A stretch of 64,000 nt of DNA from Pseudomonas psychrophila (GTDB taxonomy: Bacteria > Pseudomonadota > Gammaproteobacteria > Pseudomonadales > Pseudomonadaceae): the NCBI RefSeq assembly GCF_001043005.1, contig NZ_JYKZ01000018.1, positions 1 to 64,000 on the forward strand, read 5' to 3'. This document shows, in pieces, positions 34,121-43,497 of the stretch. The notes below the pieces were generated by a model. That model was given only the letters and a program-made list of their open reading frames with translations, made no database searches and was not told where the DNA came from. Both the position numbers and the translations under genes were made by a program. Positions within the stretch are counted from its first letter, which is position 1, and every line of letters begins with the position of its first letter.

Positions 34121-35269
34121 TTACGCCAAAAGTGCAGGCAGCTCTTTGTTCAGCGCGAGTTTTTCGCGAACGGCTTCGCCGGTCAGGGCATAACCGAGCA
34201 ATTTGCCATCCGCGTCGCGGCACACCGCCTTGATATCTGCTCCCTGGCCTTCCACGGTCCACACGCCGTCGCAGCCGCGTGGTACAGGAGATACCACCAG
34301 CGGGCAAACCGGGGTCTTGACGGTGATGGGCATTGCCCCGTAACTGACCGTCGTCGGGTTGCCTGCCAGTGTTTGCGCCAGTGCGCGAGCACACGTCATG
34401 AGCGGCATCACGTACAACAGATTCAAGCCATCGACCTCGGCACAGTCACCCAGCGCGTAGATGTTGGGGTGCGAAGTTTGAAGCTGGCGATCCACCTCAA
34501 TCCCGCGATTGACCTTGATCCCGGCCGCGGCTGCCATATCAATGCGTGGGCGCAAACCGATGGCTGACACGACGACATCACACGGGACTACGCTGCCATC
34601 CGACAAATGCGCATCCAGTCCTGCATCGGTGCGTTGCAGGCGAGTCAGGACCGGGCCCAGGTGAAAGCGTGCGCCCAGGCTCTCGAGGCCAGCCTGCACC
34701 GCCGCCGCGGCAGCAGCAGGCAACAGGGTTGGCATCACTTGCTCGCAAGGCGCCACCAGATCGACCTCATATCCCCCCGCGATCAAGTCATTGGCAAATT
34801 CGCAACCGATCAACCCGGCCCCCAGGATCAGTACCCGGTGCTTGCCTGCCGCGGCTTCCCGAAAGCGCGCGTAATCTTCAAGATCATTGATCGGGAAGAT
34901 GGCGCCCTGGGCATCGCCCTCCACTGGCACCTGCACCGTTTGTGCGCCCCATGCCAGGACCAGGTCGCGATACGGCACGGCCTCTTCGCCGATCCACAAT
35001 TGCTTGTGGCCAGGATCGATTCCGCTGATACGGGTGTGGGTGCGTACCTGGGCCTTGAGTTGCTCGGCCATGGCCTGGGGCGTTGCCATGCTAAGACCAT
35101 CGGCTTCCTTGTTCTTGCCGAAGCCGGTGGACAGCATGGGCTTGGAGTAGGAACGGCCGTCATCGGCGGTGATCAGCAGCAGCGGGGTTTCGCTGTCCAG
35201 CTTGCGAAACTCGCGGGCCAGGTTATAGCCAGCCAGCCCGGTGCCAACGATCACGACAGGTGCGTTCAT
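34121..35269 (-). CDS. Rubredoxin-NAD(+) reductase
   Basis: 382 residues of the FAD/NAD(P) pyridine nucleotide-disulfide oxidoreductase fold. FAD loop VIVGTGLAGYNLAREF at the start, NAD loop ILGAGLIGCEFANDLIAGG near residue 150, and the second FAD motif IYALGDCAEVDG. It passes electrons from NADH to rubredoxin, serving alkane hydroxylase or oxidative-stress defence. Start: ATG at 35269 with GGAGATTG upstream; the extended frame begins at TTG. The rubredoxin gene is 39 nt upstream, so one operon. Confidence 0.92.
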   Translation of the reverse strand: MNAPVVIVGTGLAGYNLAREFRKLDSETPLLLITADDGRSYSKPMLSTGFGKNKEADGLSMATPQAMAEQLKAQVRTHTRISGIDPGHKQLWIGEEAVPYRDLVLAWGAQTVQVPVEGDAQGAIFPINDLEDYARFREAAAGKHRVLILGAGLIGCEFANDLIAGGYEVDLVAPCEQVMPTLLPAAAAAAVQAGLESLGARFHLGPVLTRLQRTDAGLDAHLSDGSVVPCDVVVSAIGLRPRIDMAAAAGIKVNRGIEVDRQLQTSHPNIYALGDCAEVDGLNLLYVMPLMTCARALAQTLAGNPTTVSYGAMPITVKTPVCPLVVSPVPRGCDGVWTVEGQGADIKAVCRDADGKLLGYALTGEAVREKLALNKELPALLA

Positions 35270-35308
35270 TCCAATCTCCAAAGGGTGAATCAGGTTTTAA
35301 AGGGGCGA

Positions 35309-35476
35309 TCAGTTGATTTCAATCATCTCGAAATCCATTTTGCCGACGCCGCAGTCCGGGCACAGCCAGTCTTCTGGCACGTCTTGCCACAGGGTGCCTG
35401 GGGCGATGCCATCGTCCGGCCAACCGTCGGCTTCGTTATAAATCAGTCCACATACAATGCATTGCCACTTTTTCAT
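35309..35476 (-). CDS. Rubredoxin
   Basis: 55 residues with two iron-binding C-x-x-C pairs: CIVCGLIYNEADG near residue 6 and CPDCGVGKMDF near residue 39. It carries a single Fe(Cys)4 centre and shuttles electrons from the reductase at 34121-35269. Only one rubredoxin is present; P. aeruginosa has two at this place. The ATG at 35476 follows GGAAGTACC. The longer frame to 35515 adds a non-conserved tail. Confidence 0.95.
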   Translation of the reverse strand: MKKWQCIVCGLIYNEADGWPDDGIAPGTLWQDVPEDWLCPDCGVGKMDFEMIEIN

Positions 35477-35679
35477 CGGGGTACTTCCTAAAGGTTCAGG
35501 CTTGGACGAGACCACAGACTTCTAAAGACCCGCCGTGTTGCTCGTCAAATTCAGGGCGTTTTGTACTGATGACCACCGGCAGATGCAAGCACCAATACTG
35601 CCAAAGGGCCCAAGGCCGCTCAATCAAGGACCAGCGTGATAAGCTCGCCGACCTCAATGGCTGCCAATTATGACCCACT

Positions 35680-36243
35680 GTGCCGCACATAACTTCTGCG
35701 CTTGTCTCCCCCGTCTGGCTTGAGCAAGGCCAACTTCGCGCCCTGCCTGACACACACACGTTCGACTGGCTGTTTGATGAGGGCTCACTGACCCGGCGTC
35801 TCACTGCGATTTCAGACGATTCCTTCAGCGTTCAGCCACTTTTTGAAGGCTGGCAAGAGTTGCGCCCTGACGAATGTGCTGCGCTTGACCTGCCCGAGGG
35901 CATTCAAGGCTGGGTACGTGAAGTGTATTTACGAGGGCACGGCCAGCCGTGGGTGTTTGCCCGCAGCGTGGCGGCCAAAAGCTCGCTGGAGGATGGCGGC
36001 CTGAACATGGATGAACTCGGCACCCGTTCATTGGGCGAGTTGCTGTTTAGCGATCAGGCCTTTGAACGCGGCGCGCTGCAGGTGTGTCACTACCCGCGCC
36101 ACTGGTTACCACTGGCCGACCAGGCCGATCACCTGTGGGCCCGCCGCTCGCGCTTTGTGCGTGGCGCACTGAGTGTGTTGGTGGCCGAAGTGTTTTTACC
36201 CAAACTGTGGGCCGCCCTCAGTGCCCGGTCGGAGAACAACTGA
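35680..36243 (+). CDS. ubiC: Chorismate lyase
   Basis: 187 residues. Fold and conserved points of UbiC: DWLFDEGSLTRRL, VREVYLRGHGQPWVFARSV, and WARRSRFV near the end. It turns chorismate into 4-hydroxybenzoate plus pyruvate, the first committed step of ubiquinone synthesis. The start appears to be GTG at 35680 with no obvious ribosome site, so the true start is slightly uncertain. Its TGA overlaps the ubiA ATG by one nucleotide. Confidence 0.9.
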   Translation: MPHITSALVSPVWLEQGQLRALPDTHTFDWLFDEGSLTRRLTAISDDSFSVQPLFEGWQELRPDECAALDLPEGIQGWVREVYLRGHGQPWVFARSVAAKSSLEDGGLNMDELGTRSLGELLFSDQAFERGALQVCHYPRHWLPLADQADHLWARRSRFVRGALSVLVAEVFLPKLWAALSARSENN

Positions 36244-37133
36244 TGTACTTGCGCCTGCTCAAATCACTCAACCGCCTCAACCCTCGTGCCTGGGACTTCA
36301 TCCAGCTGACCCGTATGGACAAACCCATCGGCATTTACCTGCTGCTGTGGCCGACTCTGTGGGCACTGTGGATTGCCGCTAAGGGTGTGCCCTCGCTGAG
36401 TAACCTGCTGATCTTTGTCTTCGGCGTGATCCTGACGCGAGCGGCGGGTTGCGTGATCAACGACTTTGCCGATCGCAAGGTGGATGGGCACGTAAAACGA
36501 ACGGAACAACGGCCGATGGCCAGCGGAAAAATCAGCAGCAAAGAGGCGTTGGTGTTTTTTGCCTTGCTGATGGGGCTCAGTTTCCTGCTGGTGCTGTGCA
36601 CCAATGCGCCAACCATCTGGTTGTCATTCGGCGCACTGGCGCTGGCTGCCACTTACCCGTTCATGAAGCGCTACACCTACTACCCGCAAGTGGTACTGGG
36701 TGCTGCATTCTCGTGGGGCATACCGATGGCGTTCACGGCCGAAACCGGCAGCCTGCCCGCTGCGGCGTGGTTGCTGTACATCGCCAACCTGTTGTGGACG
36801 GTGGGCTACGACACCTACTACGCCATGACGGACCGTGAAGACGATCTGAAAATCGGTGTCAAATCCACTGCGATTCTGTTTGGCGATGCCGATCGCGTGA
36901 TCATCCTGAGCCTGCAGGGTCTGGCCCTGGGCTGTCTGCTGCTGGCAGGTTCGCACTTTGAGCTGGGGGGCTGGTTCCACCTCGGCCTGCTCGGTGCGGC
37001 GGCGTGCTTTGTGTGGGAATTCTGGTACACCCGCGACCGTGATCCACAGCGCTGCTTTAAAGCTTTCCTGCACAACCACTGGGCAGGCTTATCGATTTTT
37101 GTGGGGATCGTGCTGGATTACGCACTGCGCTAG
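36243..37133 (+). CDS. ubiA: 4-hydroxybenzoate polyprenyltransferase
   Basis: 296 residues with about eight membrane helices and the two Asp-rich magnesium/prenyl-diphosphate motifs: NDFADRKVDGH (about residue 75) and DREDDLKIG (about residue 196). It prenylates 4-hydroxybenzoate, the product of UbiC just upstream. Start at ATG 36243, overlapping the ubiC stop; the longer frame from 36084 is inside ubiC. Confidence 0.96.
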   Translation: MYLRLLKSLNRLNPRAWDFIQLTRMDKPIGIYLLLWPTLWALWIAAKGVPSLSNLLIFVFGVILTRAAGCVINDFADRKVDGHVKRTEQRPMASGKISSKEALVFFALLMGLSFLLVLCTNAPTIWLSFGALALAATYPFMKRYTYYPQVVLGAAFSWGIPMAFTAETGSLPAAAWLLYIANLLWTVGYDTYYAMTDREDDLKIGVKSTAILFGDADRVIILSLQGLALGCLLLAGSHFELGGWFHLGLLGAAACFVWEFWYTRDRDPQRCFKAFLHNHWAGLSIFVGIVLDYALR

Positions 37134-37146
37134 CCAAAAGTGATGT

Positions 37147-37268
37147 GTCGCCGCTGAGGAGCGCAGCGACCGTAAACCCTCCATCCGGGTTTTCCTGAGA
37201 CGGTGCAGTGTCCGGTTTTCGACGGCTACGCCGCCGAACGCAGCCTCGCTGCGCTCTTCAGCGGCTAC
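37147..37268. repeat. Large inverted repeat (degenerate), between ubiA and the acylase gene
   Basis: GTCGCCGCTGAGGAGCGCAG at about 37147-37166 and CTGCGCTCTTCAGCGGC at about 37249-37265 are inverted copies, with a CCGGGTTT/GGTTTT region inside. It fills most of the 154-bp gap between ubiA and the convergent gene. No coding potential seen. Confidence 0.6.
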
Positions 37269-37287
37269 AGAACATTTGCCACCCAAC

Positions 37288-39669
37288 TCACCGCACCGGT
37301 ATCAGCCGCAAGGTGCTGCGGGTGTTGAGCTGGATTTCGGCTTCATCCATATGAGGCTTGTCGTAGTCCCCTTCGATGTAGGACTCGGCCTGATCCCGGT
37401 AGTGTTTGTCGAAGGGCACGCCGCTTTGCCCCACCGGGTTAATGGTCAACCCGTGGGCCGGGTCGGCAAAGTCGATCAGGCGCCGTGTTGATGGGCCGTA
37501 GGTCACCGGCCACGGTGCGTTGCCGAGTTTGGCGCTAAGGTTGTTCGGCACTTCGTGACTGCCGGGGGCGGCGAAGGGGCCGACATTGAACAGCCAGTCC
37601 AGAGGTTTTTGTCGCCCTAGCGGGTGCTCGTGGGTCAGGGTGTGGGCGCGGCCCCAGCGCCATTGCCCGGGGTCGTCGCCCAGGACGGCCTTCAAGTGGG
37701 CAATGCTGGCCTGCCAGGCCACTTTGACCGTGTCAGCGCGGCTCTCTTTTTGCGGTGTCGTGCGGTTGTCCCACCACGGTGAGTCCGGGGTTGCAGCCAA
37801 GCGCGGCAAGGCGCTATCGATCACTCGGGTCGTTAGCATGGTGTCAAAAAAGGCATCGCCCAATTTATCGCGCATGGTGGCTTCAGTGAGGCTGTACAAG
37901 AACTGGTTGAATACGGTGGCGGCAGTCGAGTCCAGCGGGTAATCACCTTTCCATTGCGCCAGTTGCTCCACCAATCGACGTTCGGCCGGATCGCTGACCA
38001 CGTCGCGCAGTACCGGCAACAGGGGTTTGAGCACACGCTGGCCGTAGTCGGTGGCGGTACCCAGTTGCAGGGCCTGACTATTTTTCAGGTTCCACTTCAC
38101 GCTGTTATCGCTGAGCTGGCGATTTAGCTGCTGGCCACGGTCCGCCAGATTGTAGTAACCGGGAATCTCGATGCCAGCAGGCGATAGCGGCTGGAAGTTG
38201 GCCGACACGATATAGCCTCGTGCCGGGTTTTCTTCCTGGGGGTTGGCGCTGAACGGGTAGAAACCGTCCTTGTCAGCCTGGTTGGTGCTGCCGTCCAGAA
38301 TGAATGCCGGATTAACCCCAGCCGGGCGCTTGGGCAACTGGGCTGCTGCCCACCAGCCAATATCGCCCTGGGTGTTGGCCCACAACAGATTGAGCCCCGG
38401 TGCTTGAATAAGGGTCGCGGCCGTTCGCGCCTTGCTCAGACTGTCTGCACGGTTGAGCTGGTAGAAGCCTTCGAGGATCGGATTTTTCGTCTCCAGAAAA
38501 CCCCACCACATCGCAATCGGCGTGTTACCCGCCGTTGCGCCCAGCACGTCGTTGATGATCGGCCCGTGAGGCGATTGGCGTAGTGTGAGCGTGACCGGGG
38601 CCTGGCCTTTGACGGCAATCTGTTGCTCGGTACTGGTCATGTCGACCCACTGACCGTGGTACCAGACCTGATCGGGATTCTCGGGGTTGGTCTTCTCGGC
38701 GATCAGGTCCAGATCGTCGTTCTGGAACATGGTCAGGCTCCAGCCGAAGTCGCGGTTGTTGCCCAAAAAGGCGAACGGAACCAAGGCCTGGTGGTAGCCG
38801 TACAGCTCAAAATCCGGTGCCGAAAGTTGGGCTTCGTACCATACCGATGGCGCCGAAAAGCGGATATGCGGGTCGCCTGCCAGCAGCGGTTTGCCACTTT
38901 GGGTGCGTTTGCCCGCGACCACCCATGCATTGCTGCCCTCAAATTGCGGTAAACCTGCCTGGCTCAGGGCCTGATCACTGAGTTGGGCCAGCGCGCCCAG
39001 GGTTTTCCAGTCGCTGGCCGCCAGTGCCGGGGCCAATACGCCCTGGGGTTGCCAATCGAGGTCAAAGATTTTCAGGTAGTCGTTGCCCAGTTGATCGCGC
39101 ACATACGTCAGCAACGGTTCGGTCCTAAAGGCGGCAGCAAAGCTGTAGGCCATGTACCCGGCGACGCTGATGGTATCTTCGGCGGTAAAGGGCCGTGGGG
39201 TGATGCCCAGAAGGTCGAACTCAACGGGGTTGGGGTTGTTGGCCTGATACTGATTGATTCCGTCCAGATACGCCTGCAAGGCCAAAAAAGCCGGGGACTG
39301 AGTATCCAGTTCAGTCAGGTAACTGGCCGCCCGATCGCGGATGCGCAGACTGCGAAACAATTTGTCGGTATCGACCAGCTTGGGTCCCAGCACCTCGGCC
39401 AACTCGCCCCGAGCCAGACGCCGCATGATCTCCATCTGAAACAGCCGGTCCTGGGCCTGCACATAACCAAGGGCGCGGTACAGGTCAGCCTGGTTTCCCG
39501 CCCGAATATGCGGCACCCCCCGTTCGTCATAACGCACCGTGACCTGCCCTTGAAGTGCAGTCAGTTCGACTTGGCCCTGGCGTGTCGGCAGTTTGCTTTG
39601 CACGTACCAGAACCCGCCGCCTGCCAGGGACGCAACGACTAGGGCAATGATGGTCAGGCTGCGTTTCAT
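37288..39669 (-). CDS. Penicillin acylase family Ntn hydrolase (possible acyl-homoserine lactone acylase)
   Basis: 793 residues. Membrane/signal segment near the N-terminus, then the alpha part (ALQGQVTVRYDERGVPHIRA), a linker, and the beta chain beginning at Ser246 in EGSNAWVVAGKRTQ, the nucleophile exposed by self-cleavage after Gly245. The beta part holds LLAGDPHIRF and ends with DPAHGLTINPVGQSG. Penicillin-acylase relatives in Pseudomonas (PvdQ, QuiP, HacB) include AHL acylases, but this one's substrate is not visible from sequence. ATG at 39669 has AAGGAG upstream. Confidence 0.85.
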   Translation of the reverse strand: MKRSLTIIALVVASLAGGGFWYVQSKLPTRQGQVELTALQGQVTVRYDERGVPHIRAGNQADLYRALGYVQAQDRLFQMEIMRRLARGELAEVLGPKLVDTDKLFRSLRIRDRAASYLTELDTQSPAFLALQAYLDGINQYQANNPNPVEFDLLGITPRPFTAEDTISVAGYMAYSFAAAFRTEPLLTYVRDQLGNDYLKIFDLDWQPQGVLAPALAASDWKTLGALAQLSDQALSQAGLPQFEGSNAWVVAGKRTQSGKPLLAGDPHIRFSAPSVWYEAQLSAPDFELYGYHQALVPFAFLGNNRDFGWSLTMFQNDDLDLIAEKTNPENPDQVWYHGQWVDMTSTEQQIAVKGQAPVTLTLRQSPHGPIINDVLGATAGNTPIAMWWGFLETKNPILEGFYQLNRADSLSKARTAATLIQAPGLNLLWANTQGDIGWWAAAQLPKRPAGVNPAFILDGSTNQADKDGFYPFSANPQEENPARGYIVSANFQPLSPAGIEIPGYYNLADRGQQLNRQLSDNSVKWNLKNSQALQLGTATDYGQRVLKPLLPVLRDVVSDPAERRLVEQLAQWKGDYPLDSTAATVFNQFLYSLTEATMRDKLGDAFFDTMLTTRVIDSALPRLAATPDSPWWDNRTTPQKESRADTVKVAWQASIAHLKAVLGDDPGQWRWGRAHTLTHEHPLGRQKPLDWLFNVGPFAAPGSHEVPNNLSAKLGNAPWPVTYGPSTRRLIDFADPAHGLTINPVGQSGVPFDKHYRDQAESYIEGDYDKPHMDEAEIQLNTRSTLRLIPVR

Positions 39670-39709
39670 GGAACTACTCCTTGTTCGGCTCATGTACGCC
39701 GCAACGCTA

Positions 39710-40294
39710 TCAACGCGCGGTGTGATCGTCCTGCCACGAGCAGTAACAGCCCACGGCCATGGTGTGGGTGGCCTTGACCGGGCGGCCTTCGCTCAGGGCT
39801 TGCAGGATCGGCTCGATAAAGCTGTTGCTGGCGTTGCAGGTGGCGCCTTCGCTGTAAGGGCCGAAGTAGGCCAGTTGGCCGCTACGGTCCCAGATGGCCA
39901 CGGCCGGGCTAGCGCTCAGGCGCTCGGCGCCGGGCAGGTTGGCCAAGGGTTTGATCGCGCCCAAGGTGGATGGCAATTGGTCTTGGGTGCCGGCCTTTTG
40001 CACGGAATAGAATTCGACGCCTTGCGGTACGTAATGGGCCAGCAGTTCGCTGAGATGCTGCTGGTTACCCACATTGCACGGGCAGGCCGGGTCCCAGAAG
40101 TGCACCACGCGAATGGCGCCCGGGCCGGACAGTTCGGCGGGCAGGCTCAGCACGTCGCCTGCAAATAGCGCTGTTTGATCGCTGAAGGCGCGAATGTAGC
40201 GGCCCTGAAACCAGTCATAAGCGAGCCACAACCCCACTGCGCAGATCAGCGTCAGCAGACAGGCCAGCAGGGTTTTCAACGTGGGCACCGGCAT
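39710..40294 (-). CDS. DUF6436-like thioredoxin-fold membrane protein with two CxC motifs
   Basis: 194 residues. A hydrophobic N-terminal segment (LLACLLTLICAVGLWLAY) then a thioredoxin-like strand IRVVHFWDPACPCN with C71-P-C73 where thioredoxins have CxxC, plus Cys153, and a C-terminal C183-Y-C185. The CxC pairs could be redox or metal sites; no function is known. It lies 41 nt after the start of the acylase gene on the same strand, so the two may be cotranscribed. Confidence 0.7.
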   Translation of the reverse strand: MPVPTLKTLLACLLTLICAVGLWLAYDWFQGRYIRAFSDQTALFAGDVLSLPAELSGPGAIRVVHFWDPACPCNVGNQQHLSELLAHYVPQGVEFYSVQKAGTQDQLPSTLGAIKPLANLPGAERLSASPAVAIWDRSGQLAYFGPYSEGATCNASNSFIEPILQALSEGRPVKATHTMAVGCYCSWQDDHTAR

Positions 40295-40402
40295 GCAAAA
40301 GCTCCTTGAAGGTCGCGTAGCTTGCCATGCCTGACCTGACAGATGAATATCGATGGTCTATAAAGCCTGTTTTGCGCTCGTGCGCCCTGTCTGGAAGCCC
40401 TT

Positions 40403-41344
40403 ATGCCTGCCCCGTTTGCCCCCGATACCTTGCGCGCCAGCTTAAAGCCGTTGGTGGCGGGTCAGCCGTTATCGAGAGAGGGTCTGGCATATCAGCACTT
40501 TTATGGGCTGGATTTTCCTCAGCGTCAGGCGGCGGTCAAACGTCAGTTGGGGCGCTTTAGCGCGGAGGGCTTCGAACTGGTGAGCCAAGTGTGGTGGCCC
40601 GACGCTCCGCCAGTGGCAACCCTGTTTGTGATTCACGGTTTTTATGACCACATGGGGCTGTATCGGCATGTGATCGAGTGGGGGTTGAACCGGGGATTTG
40701 TGGTGATTGCCTGTGACCTTCCGGGGCATGGGCTGTCGAGTGGCGAGCGGGCCAGCATCGACGATTTCGCGCAGTACCAGGCGGTGCTGCAAGGGTTGTT
40801 TATCGAGGCGCAATCGTTGCAATTGCCGCAGCCTTGGCACCTGTGCGGGCAAAGCACGGGAGGGGCAATCGTCCTCGATCACTTGCTGAATCACGGCGAA
40901 CAAAGCCCGGCTCAGGGTCAGGCCATTTTGCTCTCGCCGCTGGTTCGGCCCAAAGGCTGGGGCTGGTCAAAGTTCAGTTATTACTTACTGCGCCCTTTCG
41001 TCAGCGGCATTGCCCGGCGCTTTAGCGAGAACTCCAACGACCCGGATTTTCTGGCGTTTCTACAAGCCGATCCGCTGCAGCCGATCCGTTTGCCAACAGC
41101 GTGGGTGGGGGCGCTGGCGCGCTGGATACCGCGTATTGAAGGTGCATCACCGAGTGTGCGCCAGCCGTTGGTGATTCAGGGTCAGGCCGATAAGACGGTG
41201 GATTGGCAACATAACCTTGAAGTATTGAAGACCCGGTTCAAGCAGCCGCAGGTGCTGTTACTGCCTGAAGCACGGCACCATCTGGCGAATGAAACCGCAG
41301 AAATACGTGCTCAGTATTTCGCCTTTCTGGATACGTTTTTTTGA
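40403..41344 (+). CDS. Alpha/beta hydrolase (monoacylglycerol lipase/lysophospholipase-like)
   Basis: 313 residues. An alpha/beta hydrolase with LFVIHGFYDHMGLY (oxyanion region near residue 75), the nucleophile elbow CGQSTGG (Ser about 154), an Asp in GQADKTVDW and the catalytic His in LLPEARHHLANE. This matches serine hydrolases of the monoglyceride lipase/PldB type. Substrate is unknown. No signal peptide, so probably cytosolic. It is flanked on both sides by genes of the opposite strand. Confidence 0.8.
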   Translation: MPAPFAPDTLRASLKPLVAGQPLSREGLAYQHFYGLDFPQRQAAVKRQLGRFSAEGFELVSQVWWPDAPPVATLFVIHGFYDHMGLYRHVIEWGLNRGFVVIACDLPGHGLSSGERASIDDFAQYQAVLQGLFIEAQSLQLPQPWHLCGQSTGGAIVLDHLLNHGEQSPAQGQAILLSPLVRPKGWGWSKFSYYLLRPFVSGIARRFSENSNDPDFLAFLQADPLQPIRLPTAWVGALARWIPRIEGASPSVRQPLVIQGQADKTVDWQHNLEVLKTRFKQPQVLLLPEARHHLANETAEIRAQYFAFLDTFF

Positions 41345-41378
41345 AGTTGGCAGTGATCCTGAAGGTGCGGTTGTAAGG

Positions 41379-42131
41379 CTACTGGGTCAGGTTTGAAGTA
41401 CTTTGCCCGACCGCTAGCCCGGCGCGGATCGCGGCCAGAGCCGCCTGGTAATAGGTTTTACCTTCAGGGGATTCAGCAAAGGTGACGAATTCTTCCAGTT
41501 CCGGGTCAGACAGGTCGCGATACACGTAGAGCAACGTGTTATCCAGCTCACCTGCGATCTGGTCCATCAACCGCTGGCGCTGGCCATTCAACATGCTTTG
41601 GGCCTGACCGCCCCCCAGCAACCCCGGGATCATTGAGCTCAAACTGTCGGCGGCAACGCCCGCAATGGCCAGGCTGACTTCCGCCCCGGCTTCACGGGCA
41701 GGCAGTGCGCGGGATAAATGATTGATCAGCAGTTGACGGGTGGCGCTGGCTTCCATGCGTGGCAAGCCTTGCGCGTGCTTGGCCAGTTGATCGCGGCGGG
41801 TGGCCAGCAGTTCGGCGGCCACGATCTTGCGGCCCAGCGGTGACTGAAAAAAGCTCAGGGCAGGATTTGCATCGGGCAGGTTTTTGCGCATCTGGTCCCT
41901 GGCCCGTTTGTCCATCGCCTCAGGGGCAAAACGCTGGTTACTGTTGTTGACCAGAGCCTGGTAGACCGCAGGCGGCAGATTGTTGCTGTAGCGCTGCTGA
42001 GCGGCGCTCAGGGCATCATTGAAATGCGCGCGTTGCTGCGGCCAGCCGGCGACCGTAAACAGATCATCAAGGTTGTCTGCCCATGCGGGTAACGTACAAA
42101 ACATCATTAACAGTAAAAACAAGCGGCGCAT
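41379..42131 (-). CDS. DUF2059 periplasmic protein
   Basis: 250 residues. Sec signal MRRLFLLLMMFCTLPAWA, cleaved before DNLDD. The C-terminal part, with FVTFAESPEGKTYYQAALAA, is the DUF2059 signature (a helical domain seen in periplasmic proteins of many proteobacteria). No function known. Between convergent and divergent neighbours; its promoter lies in the 152-bp gap before the oxygenase gene. Confidence 0.75.
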   Translation of the reverse strand: MRRLFLLLMMFCTLPAWADNLDDLFTVAGWPQQRAHFNDALSAAQQRYSNNLPPAVYQALVNNSNQRFAPEAMDKRARDQMRKNLPDANPALSFFQSPLGRKIVAAELLATRRDQLAKHAQGLPRMEASATRQLLINHLSRALPAREAGAEVSLAIAGVAADSLSSMIPGLLGGGQAQSMLNGQRQRLMDQIAGELDNTLLYVYRDLSDPELEEFVTFAESPEGKTYYQAALAAIRAGLAVGQSTSNLTQ

Positions 42132-42283
42132 GAGGGGCTCCTGTCTGCAGGGCGCTATTGTCCGGGTGTGGCGTAGGACTTGTCGAGAATTCGTCTCGCT
42201 CTAATGGGCTTTAAATGCGCAGGTGAAATTTTTCGACGTTGCCAGCCAGACGGAGCTGTCAGATTTTGAGGCGGCTCGATACT

Positions 42284-42919
42284 ATGCGCGCCATGCCAAT
42301 CCCCTCTGATCACCCGCTGTTTCTACGCATCGTCGACGACCTGTACGCACAGGGATGGTCACAGCAAAATATTTTCCTGCCCGAGGCTTTGACCCTCGAG
42401 CTAGCGGCTGAGTGCCATAAACGTTCTGCTGAAGGTGAACTCACTCCCGCAGCGGTTGGACGCGGCCTGACGCAGGAGGTTCGAGAGGGTATACGCGGTG
42501 ACCATATCCAATGGCTGGAACCGGGAGAGGCGCTGGCCTGTGACAGTTATCTGGAGCTAATGGAAAGCCTGCGAGTCGCCATGAATCGCAGGCTTTTTTT
42601 GGGACTGGAGGACTTTGAAAGCCACTTCGCGCTGTACCCCCCCGGCGCGTTCTACCTCAAGCATCTGGACCGTTTTCGCGACGACGACAGACGCATGGTG
42701 TCGGCCGTGGTGTACCTCAACCAGAGCTGGCTGCCCGAGCACGGTGGACATTTGCGCATGTACCTCGACGGAAATGTCGACTATGACGTGCTGCCTATAG
42801 GCGGTTGTCTGGTGGTATTCCTCTCAGGGGAGATCCCTCACGAAGTGATGCCTGCGACCCGTGATCGACTGTCGTTGACCGGTTGGTTTCGCCGTCGTGC
42901 CACCGAGATATTTCTATGA
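42284..42919 (+). CDS. 2-oxoglutarate/Fe(II)-dependent oxygenase
   Basis: 211 residues with the P4Hc-type jelly roll. Iron ligands are probably in FYLKHLDRF (His and Asp) and the His of GEIPHEVMP; the 2-oxoglutarate arginine is in RDRLSLTGWFRRR. Substrate is unknown. GAGG about 12 nt upstream supports ATG 42284; the ATG at 42293 is an alternative. It overlaps the DUF523 gene by 4 nt (ATGA), so the two are translationally coupled. Confidence 0.8.
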   Translation: MRAMPIPSDHPLFLRIVDDLYAQGWSQQNIFLPEALTLELAAECHKRSAEGELTPAAVGRGLTQEVREGIRGDHIQWLEPGEALACDSYLELMESLRVAMNRRLFLGLEDFESHFALYPPGAFYLKHLDRFRDDDRRMVSAVVYLNQSWLPEHGGHLRMYLDGNVDYDVLPIGGCLVVFLSGEIPHEVMPATRDRLSLTGWFRRRATEIFL

Positions 42920-43407
42920 GCCACAAACTGTTGATCAGCCGCTGCCTGCTGGGCCATCCCGTGCGCTACGACGGCGGAGCCAGCGGTCCGTATGCACAAT
43001 TGGCCCAATGGCAGGCTGAAGGCCGGGTCGTTGCCTTGTGCCCGGAAGTGGCGGGAGGGTTGCCGACTCCCCGTGCACCGGCGGAAATACCCGGCGGCCA
43101 AGGGGTCGATGTGCTCGCGGGCAGAGCACCGGTGATGACCGCCGTAGGCGAGGATGTGACCGAAGCGTTTGTATCGGGTGCCCAGCAGGCGCTGGAGTTG
43201 GTGACGCAGCACGGTATCCGCATTGCTATCCTCAAGGCCAACAGTCCGTCTTGCGGCAATTTGCTGACCTATGACGGCAGTTTTGGCGGCGTTAAGGTCG
43301 AGGGGCAGGGCGTGACGGCGGCGTTGTTGATCCGGGCGGGCGTTCAGGTGTTCAGTGAACTGGAACTGGAAGACGCGGCACAGGCGCTGGCAGCCCTGGA
43401 TTTGTAG
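42916..43407 (+). CDS. DUF523 protein
   Basis: 163 residues. Conserved Cys in SRCLLGHPVRYDG, the LCPEVAGGLPTPR motif and LKANSPSCGN near residue 115 define DUF523; the Cys set may bind metal or be redox-active. Function unknown. Coupled to the preceding oxygenase by ATGA overlap, which hints at a shared job. Confidence 0.85.
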   Translation: MSHKLLISRCLLGHPVRYDGGASGPYAQLAQWQAEGRVVALCPEVAGGLPTPRAPAEIPGGQGVDVLAGRAPVMTAVGEDVTEAFVSGAQQALELVTQHGIRIAILKANSPSCGNLLTYDGSFGGVKVEGQGVTAALLIRAGVQVFSELELEDAAQALAALDL

Positions 43408-43497
43408 TCCGTTGCTGAAAGTTGCTACGGGTTGTGTATTTTCAGCAGGATTTGAGTTCAGGTAACATTCGTCTCCACTTTGCCCAGGGATATACCG

